Of a DNA stretch of 64,000 nt, positions 12,130-25,195 are shown in pieces. Below the pieces are notes generated by a model. The model searched no databases and was not told the origin of the DNA. It saw nothing but the letters and a program-made list of their open reading frames with translations. The stretch lies in contig NC_090990.1 of NCBI RefSeq assembly GCF_041146395.1, forward strand, positions 41,426,001 to 41,490,000, written 5' to 3'. Position 1 is the stretch's first letter. Each line of letters begins with the position of its first letter. This DNA is from Eulemur rufifrons. Taxonomy: Eukaryota; Chordata; Mammalia; Primates; Lemuridae. The translations under genes and the position numbers were made by a program.

Positions 12130-12790
12130 TTCTTTGTTCCATAAACATACGCACACACTCACTACATACCGCACGCTTCACACCCACACCCCACAAAATT
12201 TTTTGAAACCTTGAGATCATGACACATATATTGTTTTATAACTTGCTATTTCACTTAGAATAAATTATAAACAGTTTCTCATGTCAAAAAAAACTATAAA
12301 TGATTTTATCAGCAACATAGAGTGCTATCATATAGATGTATTATACATAACCAATCATCTACTATTGAATATTTACTTGATTCAAATGTTTTCCATAATA
12401 AATAGCATTGCAATAATGCACATCCTTACACATAAATCTTTATATCACTGTTTATTTCAGTAGAATAAATTCCTCTCAGTAGAATGGATTGAGTTGAAGT
12501 GTTATTACAGTATACACTGCCACCAGCAATATGAGAGTGGCTGTGTCCTTATTATCTTTTTGAGATATTAATGTTCTATTTAAGTTTTATCAATTTGATA
12601 GGTGAAAAGTGGCATCAGGTTGTTTTAATGTACCCCCCTTTTATTTCTAATGAGGTTGAAACTTTTCATATATGTATGGGTATTTCTATGTCTTTTTTAA
12701 TAGATAAGTTGTATATTTATTCTGCCTATTTGTATGTTTAACTTCTACCTTTATCTTGACAATCTTTCTCCTGGTAGACTATTTTCCAAA
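12130..12790 (-). repeat. Old L1 (L1M/HAL1-type), reverse orientation
   Basis: Inverted old-L1 signature on the plus strand: 'aataaatagcattgcaataa' near 12397, 'atcaatttgataggtgaaaa' near 12588, then 'aatgaggttgaaacttttca' (12649). Diverged, with no surviving coding frame. Confidence 0.6.
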
Positions 12791-13007
12791 AACAATTTAT
12801 GAAATGTGTGTGTATGTGTGTGTGTGTTTGCTGAATTTATTGTGCAAAAGTATCTTTTTCCAGCATTTGACTAGGGTTCCATGCCAGGCAAACCATATGT
12901 CACTTATCTTATTCTTGGTGTTGCTGCATGCCATTCCCTTCTCAGTGCTTCTAGAGTAATTCCATATGCCCTGGGGCCAATAAACTGACCTTCTTTCTAA
13001 TGCTGTA
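12791..13007. other. Unassigned sequence with short TG repeat
   Basis: A short TGTG-rich stretch at about 12806-12828 is the only feature recognised. Confidence 0.4.
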
Positions 13008-13339
13008 GGTTGGGGGTTGGCAAACTACCACAAGTGGGGCCAAATCTTGTCTGCCACCTATTTTTGTATGACCTGCAAACTAAAAGAACATTTTCAATGG
13101 TTGGAACAAAAATCAAAGGAAGAATAACATTTTATGACAAATGAAAATTATATGAAATTCAAATCTCAGTATTCATAAAGTGTTATTGGAACACAGCCAT
13201 GCTCATTCATTTATATCGTCTAAGGCTGCTTTCAGGCTAAAATGGCCGAGGTGAATTGTTGCAACAGAGACCACATGGTCTGCAAAGCCCAAAGTGTGCA
13301 CTATCTGACCCTTTACAGAAAAAGTTTGCTGATCCCTGC
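13008..13339. mobile_element. hAT-Charlie-type MITE
   Basis: The ends are inverted repeats: 'gggggttggcaaactac' on the left and 'gtttgctgatccctg' on the right. Between them lie 'gtgttattggaacacagcca' (13181), 'tctaaggctgctttcaggct' and 'ctatctgaccctttacagaa'. This is a widespread, non-coding eutherian hAT MITE. I do not name the exact subfamily. A second, partial copy is at 33375-33540. Confidence 0.8.
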
Positions 13340-13363
13340 TGTCAATTCATAGCTTCAAAAGAG

Positions 13364-13365
<2 letters not shown>

Positions 13366-13394
<29 letters not shown>
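13366..13394 (+). repeat. Run of 29 A
   Basis: An uninterrupted A29 tract 27 bases after the hAT MITE, followed by 'gaaagaac'. It looks like the tail of a retrotransposed sequence, but I cannot identify an element upstream that would own it. Confidence 0.8.
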
Positions 13395-13396
<2 letters not shown>

Positions 13397-13403
13397 AAGA
13401 ACA

Positions 13404-13442
13404 CATTCTATCTCTAACATGTCTCTTTTCACCTTTAGCTCT
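13404..13442 (+). repeat. 39-bp imperfect direct repeat, copy 1 (copy 2 at 14807-14845)
   Basis: This segment and 14807-14845 agree at 34 of 39 positions and share 'cacctttagctct' at the end. They lie 1.4 kb apart and enclose the young L1 end at 13654-14430 plus unassigned DNA on both sides. They are too far from the L1 ends to be its target duplication. Confidence 0.7.
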
Positions 13443-13653
13443 CATCTGTTAGGGCTGTTAGTGGAATTTTGCCAGAATCTCTTTTACTCACTGTTATAAT
13501 GCTGGGCATCTTTATCAGAAGGGACAGATTTGAGCCATACCTTCTTTCAATCCAACTCCAGAAATTCCTTGAGGTATCTAGAATATGAATGGCATCCCTC
13601 TTTATATTGGCTTCAATGTATACATTTTTACCCATCTTAAATTCCTTTGGCAG

Positions 13654-14430
13654 TTTTTTTTCCAAGATATTACAGGTATAAATGTTTTTGGTTATATGTA
13701 TCAATATTGTTATGCCTGAGTCAGGGTTTTAAGTGTGCCCATCACCCAGATAGTGTTCACTGTCCCCATTAGGTAGATTTTCATCGATTCCCTCCTCCCT
13801 CCTCCTTCCTGTTTGATTTCCTGAGTTTTACTTCCCTCTGTGCACATGTGTGCTCATCAGTTCCAATTTAATAGTGAGTAGATGTGGTGCTTGTTTTTCC
13901 ATTCTTTAGATACTTCACTTGATAATGGTCTCCAGTTCCAACCAAATTGTTGCAAAAGGCTTTGATTCATCCTTCTTCATGCTGGAGTAGTATTTCATAG
14001 TATACGTATATCACATTTTGTTAATTCACTCATGAATTGATGGGCACTTGGGTTGATTCCACATCTTTGCAATTGTGAATTGTGCTGCAATAAACATTCA
14101 AGTGCAGGTGTCTTTTTGATAAAATGACTTCTTTTTCTGTGGGTAAATACTCACGGTGATATAGTGAAATTGCTGGATCAAATGATAGGTCTACTTTTAG
14201 TTCTTTGAGGAAACTCCATAGCGTTTTCCATAGAGGTTGTACTAATTTGCAGTCCCACCAACAGTGTATAAGCATTCCTTTCTCTCTGCATCCACATCAG
14301 CATCTATTGTTTTTGGACTTTTTAATAAAAGCCATTCTAACTGGGGTAAGATGATATTTCATTGTGGTTTTAATTTGAATTTCCCTGATCATTAGTGATG
14401 TTGAGCATTTTTTCATGTGTTTATTTTAAT
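13654..14430 (-). mobile_element. Strepsirrhine L1 3' end and ORF2 terminus, reverse orientation, 5'-truncated
   Basis: Minus-strand L1: T tract (tail), 'ccaagatattacaggtataa' (13672), 'gcccatcacccagatagtgt' (13737), 'ctctgtgcacatgtgtgctc', then the ORF2 end with 'caattgtgaattgtgctgca' (14070), 'gttgtactaatttgcagtcc' (14236) and 'ccctgatcattagtgatg' (14383). At 14033-14075 it shows 'tgaattgatgggcacttggg' joined directly to 'ttgattccacatctttgc'. That is the undisturbed order of a junction that is inverted in the L1 at 18552-20444. Only short frames remain (14030-14275 minus). Confidence 0.85.
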
Positions 14431-16724
14431 GGTAGTTTGCAAGTAAGGAGAAACAGATCTTTATTCAAGTTACCTTCTTACCCCAACTCATAGCTGTTTG
14501 TGTCTATTTGTGTTGGAACTCAAATGAAGGTTTTAACCAGAGTTCACACCTTCCAGGATTGACATGGATCACCTCCCATTCCATGATAATCACTACTGTC
14601 TAATAGTGTATTTGTAAATGGAACACAATTTAGGAAGCAATAATCTAAAGTTTAAGTGAAAGAGAAATATAGTTGATACTTGATTCTTTCCCCAAGTTTA
14701 TCTCACTGATATTTTGCAAGGGAGACACAACATTATTTTAATTACCAGCTAGTAACATTACTATTTCATTGGTAAAGCCAATGTTTAACTAGGATAATGA
14801 ATAATGCATTCGATCTTCAATATGTCTCTTCTCACCTTTAGCTCTAGTAAAGAGGCTGGGTAAGAAAGAAACACTGTGTCCTTAGTCCATGACACAACTT
14901 GCCTACTATTTAGTAAGGTATATGTCCCACAGATGTGATAATTGGTATAGGCAGAACCAGTTCAAGCAGCACACCAGACTATTGGACCTGAATCACCAAT
15001 CTATGAGGAACACAGAATAAGAAATTTCTTTTTTCAATAAGAAAAAAAATGAGTTTGAGAAAATGTTATCTACAAGAGTTTATTTCAAGAAAAGTATTAA
15101 ATGAACCTGAAAGGAATATTTTGATGAGTCACTTGGGTCACTACTGAGAAACAAAACATGATTATTAAACTTCCTTCTAAGGATAGGGTCCAGTTTGCAG
15201 AAGGGTTATTATTTTTCCTAAAGAGTTATGTGAATGCATAGCTATCCTCCTCCTCATCCTTCTCTTGTGTGGATTTAAAGAGATGTCCCTAAAATAGATA
15301 ATCATATTATAAGTCTGAATGGGTACCAACTTTTTAGCCTTCAAGTCTTCCACATGTCATTCCAGTACAGGGAAAGGAATTCCCACACAAGCCTAGTGAA
15401 ATACCATCCTGGGATTTTAACAAATTGGGGGAAAGGGCTTAATGTTCTATTGTGCCCCATGTGAGCATAGTACAAAATAGTTAAAAAGGTAACATTGGCC
15501 CCAGGGGATAATTAATACCATTACATGAGAAAAATCATGACATGGCCCAATGGAGAATCAATTTTCATTTTCATTCCTTTCTGCAAAATCAATATCTTTA
15601 ATAGCAAGAAGCTCATTGGAAGGAAAGAAGAGTGAATCAGACAGCAATACACTCAAAGACACAGACAAAAAATGGATTCCTGGCATTAATATGTAAATAA
15701 TGCAGCCAGCATTTGCAGAGCATGTTGACGTGAAATTAAAGAGCATGCTTAGAGTCAATCAAATGCTGACATAGGTAGTAAAACTGTCATATGTATGTGT
15801 GTGTAAACAGTGAGATAGATAGATGACAGGTAGATCCAAATACTCTATCACAAACTGAAGTCCAACAAGACCTTATGGGATACACAGAAGAGGACTAGGA
15901 CCACATAAACTAAAAACCTACAAAAAGAGGGTCCGTATTGGACCAGAACAAGGACTATACATTCTTTTAGTCATACTGGTTAACAATAATCAACTGAACA
16001 TGAGGAAAGACCAGAAATTGATTAAGAATTTCACCTAAAAGAGAGACACATCTAGAGAAAAAAAGATAGATTTAGATTTAGAGAGAGATACATTTAGATT
16101 GGGTTAATTGGTAGCATATTTTTACAAGTTTCATTCAAATTTGCTCTGTTAGTTTTGAGAAGTATTTTCATCATCTTCATTAAGTCCCGAGCTAAAAGAT
16201 TCTATAGAAAACAACTTAAGTGCCAATTAAAAGGTATTGGTTAAACAAAATTTGGTATATCCAGAGTCTATATTCTAGAGTTTAGATATTGGAATACTAG
16301 ATCCTTTTTAATATGCTGTCTTAATGTGATCTCTGGCTGGCTATGCTATGCACGTTATTATGATACTACTGAGATTTAGCATCATATTCAAGATAATCAC
16401 TTTATACTTAAGGAAAAAGATATTTTTTTTCTTTTCTTTCTCTTATGACTTGCACATTGGCTGACTTAATTTTCTGTATCTTCTTTCACCTACCTCTGCC
16501 TTTCACCTCTAACTCGGGTTCCAGTTTTCCATAGGCTCTAACGTGCTAGCCCTATGTGAGCATTTTACATTTCCACATAAACCAACTGGACTATGAAAAT
16601 CTGTGTTCCCCTGATTGCATAAATGTCTGGGTCTTATTTTATACCTGTAAAACTTTCTGATTTGCTGGTTTTGGGATAGCTTATCATGACAGATCATGAA
16701 GACCAAACTCAATGAAGATGCCAG
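14431..16724. other. Mostly unassigned sequence
   Basis: Holds the second 39-bp direct repeat (14807-14845) and a possible L1 scrap at 16195-16265 ('gccaattaaaaggtattggt'). A short GATA/AGAT-rich stretch lies at 15814-15834 and another AGA/TTTAGA-rich stretch at 16035-16100. No exon or RNA gene recognised. Confidence 0.4.
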
Positions 16725-16880
16725 ACTCTGGGATTTATATGATGCAGAACCTTGGGAAACTTACTTTATATCATGAACTGCAGTTTCCCCATCTGCGTAA
16801 TACATAGATTGTTGTAAGGATTAAACGAGATCTTATATATGTGATATCTACCACAGTGCCTGCCTAGTTGCTAATCCCCT
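16725..16880 (+). repeat. MIR SINE
   Basis: MIR core and tail are visible: 'ccttgggaaacttactttat' (16751), 'cagtttccccatctgcgtaa' (16781), 'gttgtaaggattaaacgaga' (16811) and 'ccacagtgcctgcctagt'. Confidence 0.75.
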
Positions 16881-17049
16881 CTTGCTAACTCACTCCCTTA
16901 AAAAAGACTGCTTCCTCAAATCCCAGAAATTCAGGTCCTGACATGAAAGAATGGATTACCTTCTTGGAAGACACAGTCAAGTGTCTTCTAACTTTTAGCA
17001 TCACCTGCTTCCTGGAATCCCACATGGAGCCCTGAGAACTTGCTCAAAT

Positions 17050-17210
17050 GAAAAAGTATCATTTACCTTGGAGAAGTAGGAGAATAAAGTTGACCATTCA
17101 TTTTTTTCTGTCTCTTAGACTGTGGCCTCCAGGATAAACGCTGTATCTATTCTTTTCTATCTCCCTAGAAATTGTCTACTGCATGAATAAATACTAAATA
17201 AGTACATACC
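17050..17210 (+). repeat. L2 LINE 3' end
   Basis: 'gactgtggcctccaggataa' (17119), 'ctgtatctattcttttctat' and a terminal 'gaataaatactaaataagta' follow the L2 end in sense direction. Confidence 0.6.
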
Positions 17211-18349
17211 ATTTTCACTTTATTAATGAAAGTTTCATAGCTATTGATAGGCATTGGAACTAAACATGCATTCATGCCTCTCTGAATGGTGAACATGAAA
17301 TTTCTGACCATATTCTCAAAAATAAGCCCTAGAGCCAAATCAGTTTTCCAAAATTCACTCAATCCCTTCTATAGCTAGTTCCATCTTCTTTTCTCTTCTT
17401 ACTGATCCCATATTGCTAAGGTCCTAGTATATATTTAAACTGAGTTTATTTTAATGGCATCTCTCTTATAATTGTCACCATCTCCCACCATGTAACAGTG
17501 ATATTTCTGTCTACATTGAATCCCAATATTAAATAGAAAGTTATATGAGCTTACTACTGGGCCCTCATTTAAAGCAGTTTTCCAATAAGTAATTATTGGA
17601 TTTTGATATCCCTGGATTGAACCTTCCCAGAGACATTATTTCTCCAGCAATCATCAATAGATTAGCTCTGAATTTAGGATTGATTTAGGGAGATTTAGGC
17701 CATATGTGGGTAGATGGGAAGGAAGGAGGGTTTTAAGGAAAATTTCACAAGCAAAAGAGGCATATTTGCACAAGATGTTTAAAAAAATGAAAAAGAAAAT
17801 AGGCTTTTGAGGTCAAATAAAACACTGGGCTAAACAAAAATGCATTCTTGCAGGACGTCTCAAATCCTTTATCATGTTATGAATTGTGAAATACACAAGG
17901 TTTCCTAACATGATTTGGCCATGAAAAACTTTTTTTTTCTTGGAGAATCTAAGGGGATTAGTGGGAAATGCTTCTCCATGTATCTATCCTGCTTGAGATG
18001 GCTTCCCTGTGTCTGTTGGGGAAAAGTCTTAGAAAGTTCAATTTGTTCCTTCTGAAAGAAATCTTGTAATATCTCCTTTGAGTCCTCTCAATTCATCAAG
18101 CGATCTTTGTTGCTAATTAAACCTTAACTAAAGCCACTGATCTCATAAGTTTTCCTTCATGTTATTTGGATCAAATCCCTGTCCCAGATTCAAGGTCTAA
18201 TAGTTGGGAACAAATAATATTATTAAAAACAACACAATAGCCATTATTCCCCTACTTCATAAATGTGCTTCTTAACCTAGCCTTCCACTTTAAACCACAA
18301 TAGAACAAGAAACTTCTAACATTTTACCTGAAGAACCCTTAGATATTTT
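17211..18349. other. Unassigned sequence
   Basis: No repeat or gene recognised with confidence. Confidence 0.35.
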
Positions 18350-20765
18350 CTTTTTCCCTATTCATTTATCCACCCAGTATTTATCAAGGGCCTACTATAT
18401 ACCAAATATTATTTTAGGTTTTTGAGATACATCAGCAAACAAAGATTGCTTTTGTAGAGTCTACACTCTAGCTGCAGGAGGAAGATAGACAATAAAAATA
18501 AACCAAGTAAATAAGTAAATAAATAACTAAATATGTCAGAAAGTAAATGTGTTTGAGTTGATTCTACATCTTTGCAATTGTGAATTATGCTGCAATAAAC
18601 ATTCAAGTGCAGGTGTCTTTTTGATAAAATGACTTCTTTTCCTGTGGGTAGATATCTAGCAGTGGGATTGTTGAATTGAATGGTGGGTCTACTTTAGTTC
18701 TTTGAGGAATCTCCATGTTTTCCATAGAGGTCGTACTAATTTGCATTCCCACCAACAATGTATAAGTGTTCCTTTCTCTCTACATCCATGCCAGCATCTA
18801 TTGTTTTTGGACATTTTAATAAAAGCCATTCTAACTGGGGTAAGGAGATATTTCACTGTGGTTTTAATTTGCATTTCCCTGATGATTAGTGACATTGAAC
18901 ATTTTTTCATGTGTTTATTGGCCATTTGTCTACCTTCTTTTGTCTACCTTCTGTTCATGTCCTTTGTCCACTTTTTAATGGGGTTGTTTATTTTTTTTTC
19001 CCTTGCTGATTTGCTTGAGTTCTTTGTAGATTCTGGTTATTAGCCCTTTACTGGATATATAGCTTGTGAATATTTTCTCCCATTCTGTACATTGTCTATT
19101 TGCTTTGTTGATTATTTCCTTAGCTGTGCAGAAGCTTTTTAATTTAATCAAGTCCCATTTATTTATTTTTGTTGTTGCTATGATTGCCATTGGGGTCTTT
19201 TTCATAAATTCTTTGCTCAGGCTATTATCTAGAAGAGTTTTCCTATATTTTCTTCTAGAATTCTATGGTTTCATGTCTTACATTTAAGTCTTTTATCCAT
19301 CTTGAATTAACTTTTGTGAATGGTGAGAGATATGGATCCTGTTTCATTCTTCTGCACGTGGCTACCCAATTTTCCCAGCAAATTTATTGAATAGGGCTTC
19401 TTTTCCCCAGCGTATATTATTGTCTCCTTTGTCAAAAATCAGTTGACTCTATGTGGATGGTTTTATATCTGGGTTCTCTTATGTTCCATTGCTCTATCTC
19501 TCTATCTCTGTGCCAATGCCATGCTGTTTGGTTACTGTAGCTGTATAGTATAGTTTAAAGTCTGGTAATGTGATGCCTCTAGGTTTGTTCTTTTTGCTTA
19601 AGATTGCTTTGGCTACTCAGGCTCTTTTCTGGTTTTAAACAAAGCATAGAATTATTTTTTCTAGATCTGTGAAATATGACATTGGTATTTTGATGGGGAT
19701 TACATTGAATCTGTAAACCACTTTGGGTAGTATGGACATTTTAACAATGTTGATTCTACTAGTCCATGAGCATGATATGTTTTTCCATTTGTTTGTGTTA
19801 CCTGCTATCTCTTTCCTCAGTGTTTTGCAGTTCTCCTTGTAAAGATCTTTTGCCTCCTTGGTTAAGTATATTCTTAGGTATTTTATTTTATTTTATTTGT
19901 AGCTATTGTGAATGGTATTGGGTCTTTGATTTGACTCTCAGCTTGACTATTACGGGTGAATAGGAATGCTACTGATTTTTGTACATTGATTTTGTAACCT
20001 GAGACTTTGCTGAATTTATTTATCAGTGCCCATCAATTCATGAGTGGATTAACAAAATGTGATATATGTATACCATGGAATACTACTCAGCCATTAAGAA
20101 AACAATGAATTAATGCTTTTTGCAACAATTTCTATGGAACTAGAGACCATTGTCCTAAGTGAGTATCTAAAGAATTGAAAAAGAAACACCACATGTATTC
20201 ACTATTAAATTAGAACTAATTGATGAACACACATGTACACGGAGGGAAGTAAATTTCAGTGGAAATAAAGCAGTGGGGAGGAGGGAGGAAGGGATGGGCA
20301 AAAACCTATTTAACGAGTATAATACAATGAACACTATCTGGGTGATGGGCACGCTTATAACCCTGACTCAAGCATTACAAAAGCTATCCATGTAAACAAA
20401 AACATTTGTACCCTCGTAATATTTTGAAATTAAAGAAAAAAAAAAGAAAGCAAATTTGCTATAGAAAAAAACAAACAGAAAGTAAAGGGTAGAGGATAGT
20501 TTGAAATGTTAAATAAGGTGGTCTGATTGAGAGGTGACATTTGAGCAAAATCACTAAGGAATTGAGTACAAACCTGAATGAGGCGCAGGTATTCTTTCTC
20601 AACTGGAGAGACAAAAGCACATTTTTAATACATGTTGGCAAGTGACAAAGCAGAGTTCAGGCTGCTGTGGCAACACAGGCCAGAGGAAAATTCTCCAATC
20701 TGGGAATTCAGGGAAGACTTTTTAGAAGAGATAATTTTTGATATAAGTTTTAAGGGTGGATACAT
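18350..20765 (-). repeat. L2 LINE, reverse orientation, split by an inverted L1
   Basis: The left half (18350-18551) shows the inverted L2 terminus 'cagtatttatcaagggccta' and 'gagatacatcagcaaacaaa'. The right half (20459-20765) resumes with 'ctatagaaaaaaacaaacag' and 'tgagaggtgacatttgagca' (20528), the expected L2 continuation. The L1 between them (18552-20444) and its target duplication account for the gap. Confidence 0.75.
18552..20444. mobile_element. Strepsirrhine L1 with 5' inversion (twin-priming structure)
   Basis: The left part (18552 to about 20024) is L1 ORF2/3' sequence in minus orientation: 'caattgtgaattatgctgca' at 18577, 'ccctgatgattagtgacatt' at 18877, then deeper ORF2. At about 20025 the strand switches. 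The right part runs in plus orientation from 'tgcccatcaattcatgagtg' through the 3' UTR ('gatgggcacgcttataaccc') to an A-rich tail at 20432-20450. The flanks 'agaaagtaaatgtg' (18538-18551) and 'agaaagcaaatttg' (20445-20458) agree at 12 of 14 positions and form the target duplication. In the unrearranged L1 at 14.03 kb the two break ends are adjacent. Only ORF2 fragments remain. Confidence 0.88.
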
Positions 20766-21829
20766 GTTACTATGAAGCTTACTTTCGCTATTCCTGATAA
20801 AATGCTACCTAAATGGTGAATTGAAAACTAAACGAGTAACCACTTTTGGAGCACAGTTTTATGCAGAGCTATTTGAAATGTGACACCTTTCACTCAGCCA
20901 TGTGAAAAAACCTAATAATTTACCACCTTAGAGCTTTATTTTTTTCCCATCTAATAACTGGAATCAATAAAAATAAAGAATTCAACAGTGCCTAGGAATC
21001 ATAATCAATAGAGGAGTTATAGAAGCCTAGTTCTTGTAGCTTGGTTCCTAAGATGATCAGCAAGCAATGTTTTAATTTGTGGACCTGGTGTTTTTGCAAG
21101 CTGTCCTCTCCCTGCAATTGAAAAAAACTACATGGTTATAGGAAAGGGATAAGAACCCAGATATGGAATTTCAGGCAGGCGCCTCTGCAAAAGGAGGGTG
21201 AGGGAGGAAGCAGGTCTCAGAGTTTTCCACGTAGGTGGCCAACTGGTTGGGCTCAGATTGTCACCAGTCATGAGGCTGAAGCTAAATGCTTTGTCAGTGT
21301 CTGCCCCTCTCGAGAGAACTGCCATGGTAACCACAGCACCCACAGACTTTGCTGAGAGCCATTCAGTTTCCACAGAAAGAAGGGCTGTGTCAAACAAAGT
21401 TTAGCCCAGCAGATGCCCATCTTGCTCCTCCAAGTGTGGCGTTTATCCAAACCTGGGAGCTCCATTTTGCAGACTGGAGGCTCCTTTTGTCCTGAAAGCC
21501 TAACCTTCAATTTAAAAATGTTCTCAAAGCTTTCCTCAAAATGAAAATATTTGTTCAAATCCTCAGAATGCAGTAAGAAAATATCCTTCTAGCAAAAGCA
21601 ATGACTTAGCATTTCAGGGTTGGCACAAAAGTAGGAAAACATAGCAAAGGGAATCACAGCCTGTCTGGCTATTGGCTGGGTCTTGCTTCTAAGGATTAAA
21701 TCGCCTTATGAACTTGGCCTACCTTCTCTCTTGATGGTTCTTGGATAGTGCTCTCAGGACCTCATATTTTTATGTGTCCTAATTTACTTGGAGAATCTCA
21801 AAGAGATACACAATATCATACCACAGAGA
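20766..21829. other. Unassigned sequence
   Basis: No repeat recognised. Overlapping open frames on both strands at 21128-21558 share the same bases, lack family features and are not supported as exons. Confidence 0.35.
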
Positions 21830-21975
21830 ATAACTTCCCCAGCCCCCTTATTTTTCAGATGGGGAAACTGAGGTCTGGAAAAGTTTTACGATTTATCTAT
21901 AAGGCCACACAGTTAGTTAGTCCCAGAGCTGGAGATAAAGCCCAGTCTCCTGCCTCTTTCAACTACCCCTTATTA
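21830..21975 (-). repeat. MIR SINE, reverse orientation
   Basis: 'cagatggggaaactgaggtc' (21857), 'aaggccacacagttagttag' (21901) and 'agctggagataaagcccagt' are the inverted MIR core. Confidence 0.8.
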
Positions 21976-22539
21976 CCTCCTCCTTCCAGAAATTAATTTT
22001 CTCACATTGTCCTTTTTATTCCTGGGTCACATGATGAAGTTTACATTAATGTTCGTAATGTTCTTGGAGCTAGCTCCTTGTAAAGTATTCTCAAGTGTGT
22101 ACCCTTTAGGGAAATACAATACATGAATGAGAAACTAGGTGGTCTGGAAGAGGAATTATAAATAATGACATTTATTCCAAGTTCTCAGCCTTACAGAGCA
22201 ATAATAGCCAGCTTGCTTAATATCTCTGTTTCCATATTTGCAAAATAAGGATTATCTGTGATTATCTCTTTCCATTTTGTGGCTGCTCTGTGATGTATTT
22301 TAAATCAATAATAGTGGGGAGCAGCATTGGGTAGCTGGGAGAAAAAGAAGAGTGTCCCCCCTCTGTTTTGCTATTTAGTAGCCATGATTGTGCTATACTC
22401 TGGCAGATTCTTCCCCACTTTGAAACTCCACTTCCCTTCCTTCCTGTTAGTCCCACTCCTGCTTATATGGCATAAAAACATGGGTAAGAATCCATTTTAA
22501 TATATTTACTAAACAAGTCCCTGGGTTTTGCAATATTTT
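21976..22539. other. Unassigned sequence
   Basis: No gene or repeat family recognised. Confidence 0.35.
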
Positions 22540-22790
22540 GTTTACTTAATTCAGCCATTCAACAAATGTTTGCATGCTGTAATACTGTGTTAGAGTGCTA
22601 AGGTCACCAATGGTTTCTTATTCAACATTCATTTGACAAATACTGCATTTAGTCAGTATCTGCTATATAACATTTCCTGTGCTGAATGCTGAGAATAATA
22701 TGTAGTTAGAACAGAAATTTGACCTTGAGAAACATATGTCTAGTGGGAGATAGAAGGAGAAATAAATAATATGTAAACCTCATTTATGTT
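22540..22790 (-). repeat. L2 LINE fragment, reverse orientation
   Basis: 'gccattcaacaaatgtttgc' (22554), a second 'caacattcatttgacaaata' (22623), 'ctgtgctgaatgctgagaat' (22678) and 'gtctagtgggagatagaagg' (22738) follow the inverted L2 end. The doubled terminus suggests two fragments. Confidence 0.6.
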
Positions 22791-24091
22791 TATCATTACA
22801 TTAGCATGGCTTTTTCTTAGTAAAAGTTATGTAAATGTTATTCAATGTTTCTGCTAAGTGCACAAGCATGAAAAGCTGCCATATTTCTAAAATAAAGATA
22901 AAGATACTGTCATAATGCCTGGATGGTTATGTGGTAATTCTCTTTCTATAACTTTTATAATACTGTAAAACATTCATGGACCTCGTTTCTACTTTTGCAG
23001 ATGCATGTGAGGAACCACTGCTCTCATCCAGCTGCTGCCAGGACTCAAGCCCGACCTCTAACCCTAGAGCCCTCCCGGCATCTACAACTCTGTGAAGTCA
23101 TTTGCTAGCCTGGACTTTTGCATAATTGCTAGGTGGAGTCCCAGTACCTGGATTGCTAGTTTATCAACTTTAGTGACCTATGAAACATCCCAGCAGCATG
23201 AATGGACATATTAGCTGTCACCATGTCTTGCAGCTACCATGTTTCATCTGCCAGGCAGGGTCCCTTTTAACTTCACCCATGCTCTTTGCAGTTAGTGAGG
23301 TTATGTAGCACTGGATTCTAGGGTATGATGTAGACTCCAAAGAGATGTGGACATAAGGGATGGTATCGTGGGTGTATTTCAGGAATGTCAGAAGTTTTTC
23401 TTCCCTATGGAAACACTGAGCTGAGCAATAATAGGAAAAAAGGAATATGAAAGAAGATATGGGTGAATACATCTGGTGCTGTGCATTTCATAATTGTGCA
23501 TTAAGAAACTTCTAATCCTACAGACTTGATTTTAATAGAAACCAGATACTTTTGGGATTTTATCTCCCAGGACGTCTTCCAGCATCATCAGAAAATCCCC
23601 TACACATATAACAAGAGAAAGTGAAGCATTAGAGCACGAGCCATGGACTGGTGTTAGCAACAACAAAATGGCTTTAAGGATTAGGCGGCTGGATTTTTCA
23701 AAACCAAGCGGGGGTATTTATGAAGGCACTAGTGGCATAAGAACAAGAGAGCAGGCGAGAGCATTCCGAATGGATGTGAAGAAATGTCTCCAAAGCCAGA
23801 TTGTGCAATCAAGAAGAGCCAGGGATTGCATGGTCAAAAGGACCTAGCCCACACTGTTGTGTCTCAGTAGAGAACCTAGCCCACACAGTTTTGCAAATTC
23901 TCTGGGCAAAAAATTACAGAATAGCTACATTGTTCTTTTTGTTTTCCATGCTATGTGAATTCGACCCTAGGGCCAAAGCAATTGGCCTACCCTGAGTGAA
24001 GTTTAGACATGTCCTCATAGAACAAGTGTCAAACACAAAACCATGACATTTACTCTTAGTTTTGGCTCTTCCAGAAGCATACCCTGAGATA
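22791..24091. other. Unassigned sequence
   Basis: No repeat family or exon recognised. A short direct repeat, 'acctagcccacac' followed by 'gtt', occurs at about 23843 and 23873, 30 bases apart. Confidence 0.35.
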
Positions 24092-24104
24092 AAGATTCAA
24101 GTAC

Positions 24105-25009
<905 letters not shown>

Positions 25010-25195
25010 GTGGTGTAAAGAGAATGGGCTTTTGAATAAGATGAACCTGAATTGGAATTTCGTCTCTGACGCTGATTACAAACGTGATTCTGGCTCTCTG
25101 AGTCTCCGTTTCCTCGCCTGTCTACTTGAGTAGGGATCAGTCTGATCAGTTACATTGCCGGGTTTTGGGTAGAATTGAGAGTCTACATCTGTGAA
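25010..25195 (+). repeat. MIR SINE
   Basis: 'gagaatgggcttttgaataa' (25020), 'aacctgaattggaatttcgt' and 'ctgagtctccgtttcctcgc' (25099) match MIR in sense order. The 3' part is weak. Confidence 0.7.

Noticed and set aside
21615..21660. 'ggttggcacaaaagtaggaa' as a possible mariner MITE (MADE1-like) end
   Set aside because: Only about 20 bases resemble such an end and no matching inverted end is visible nearby.
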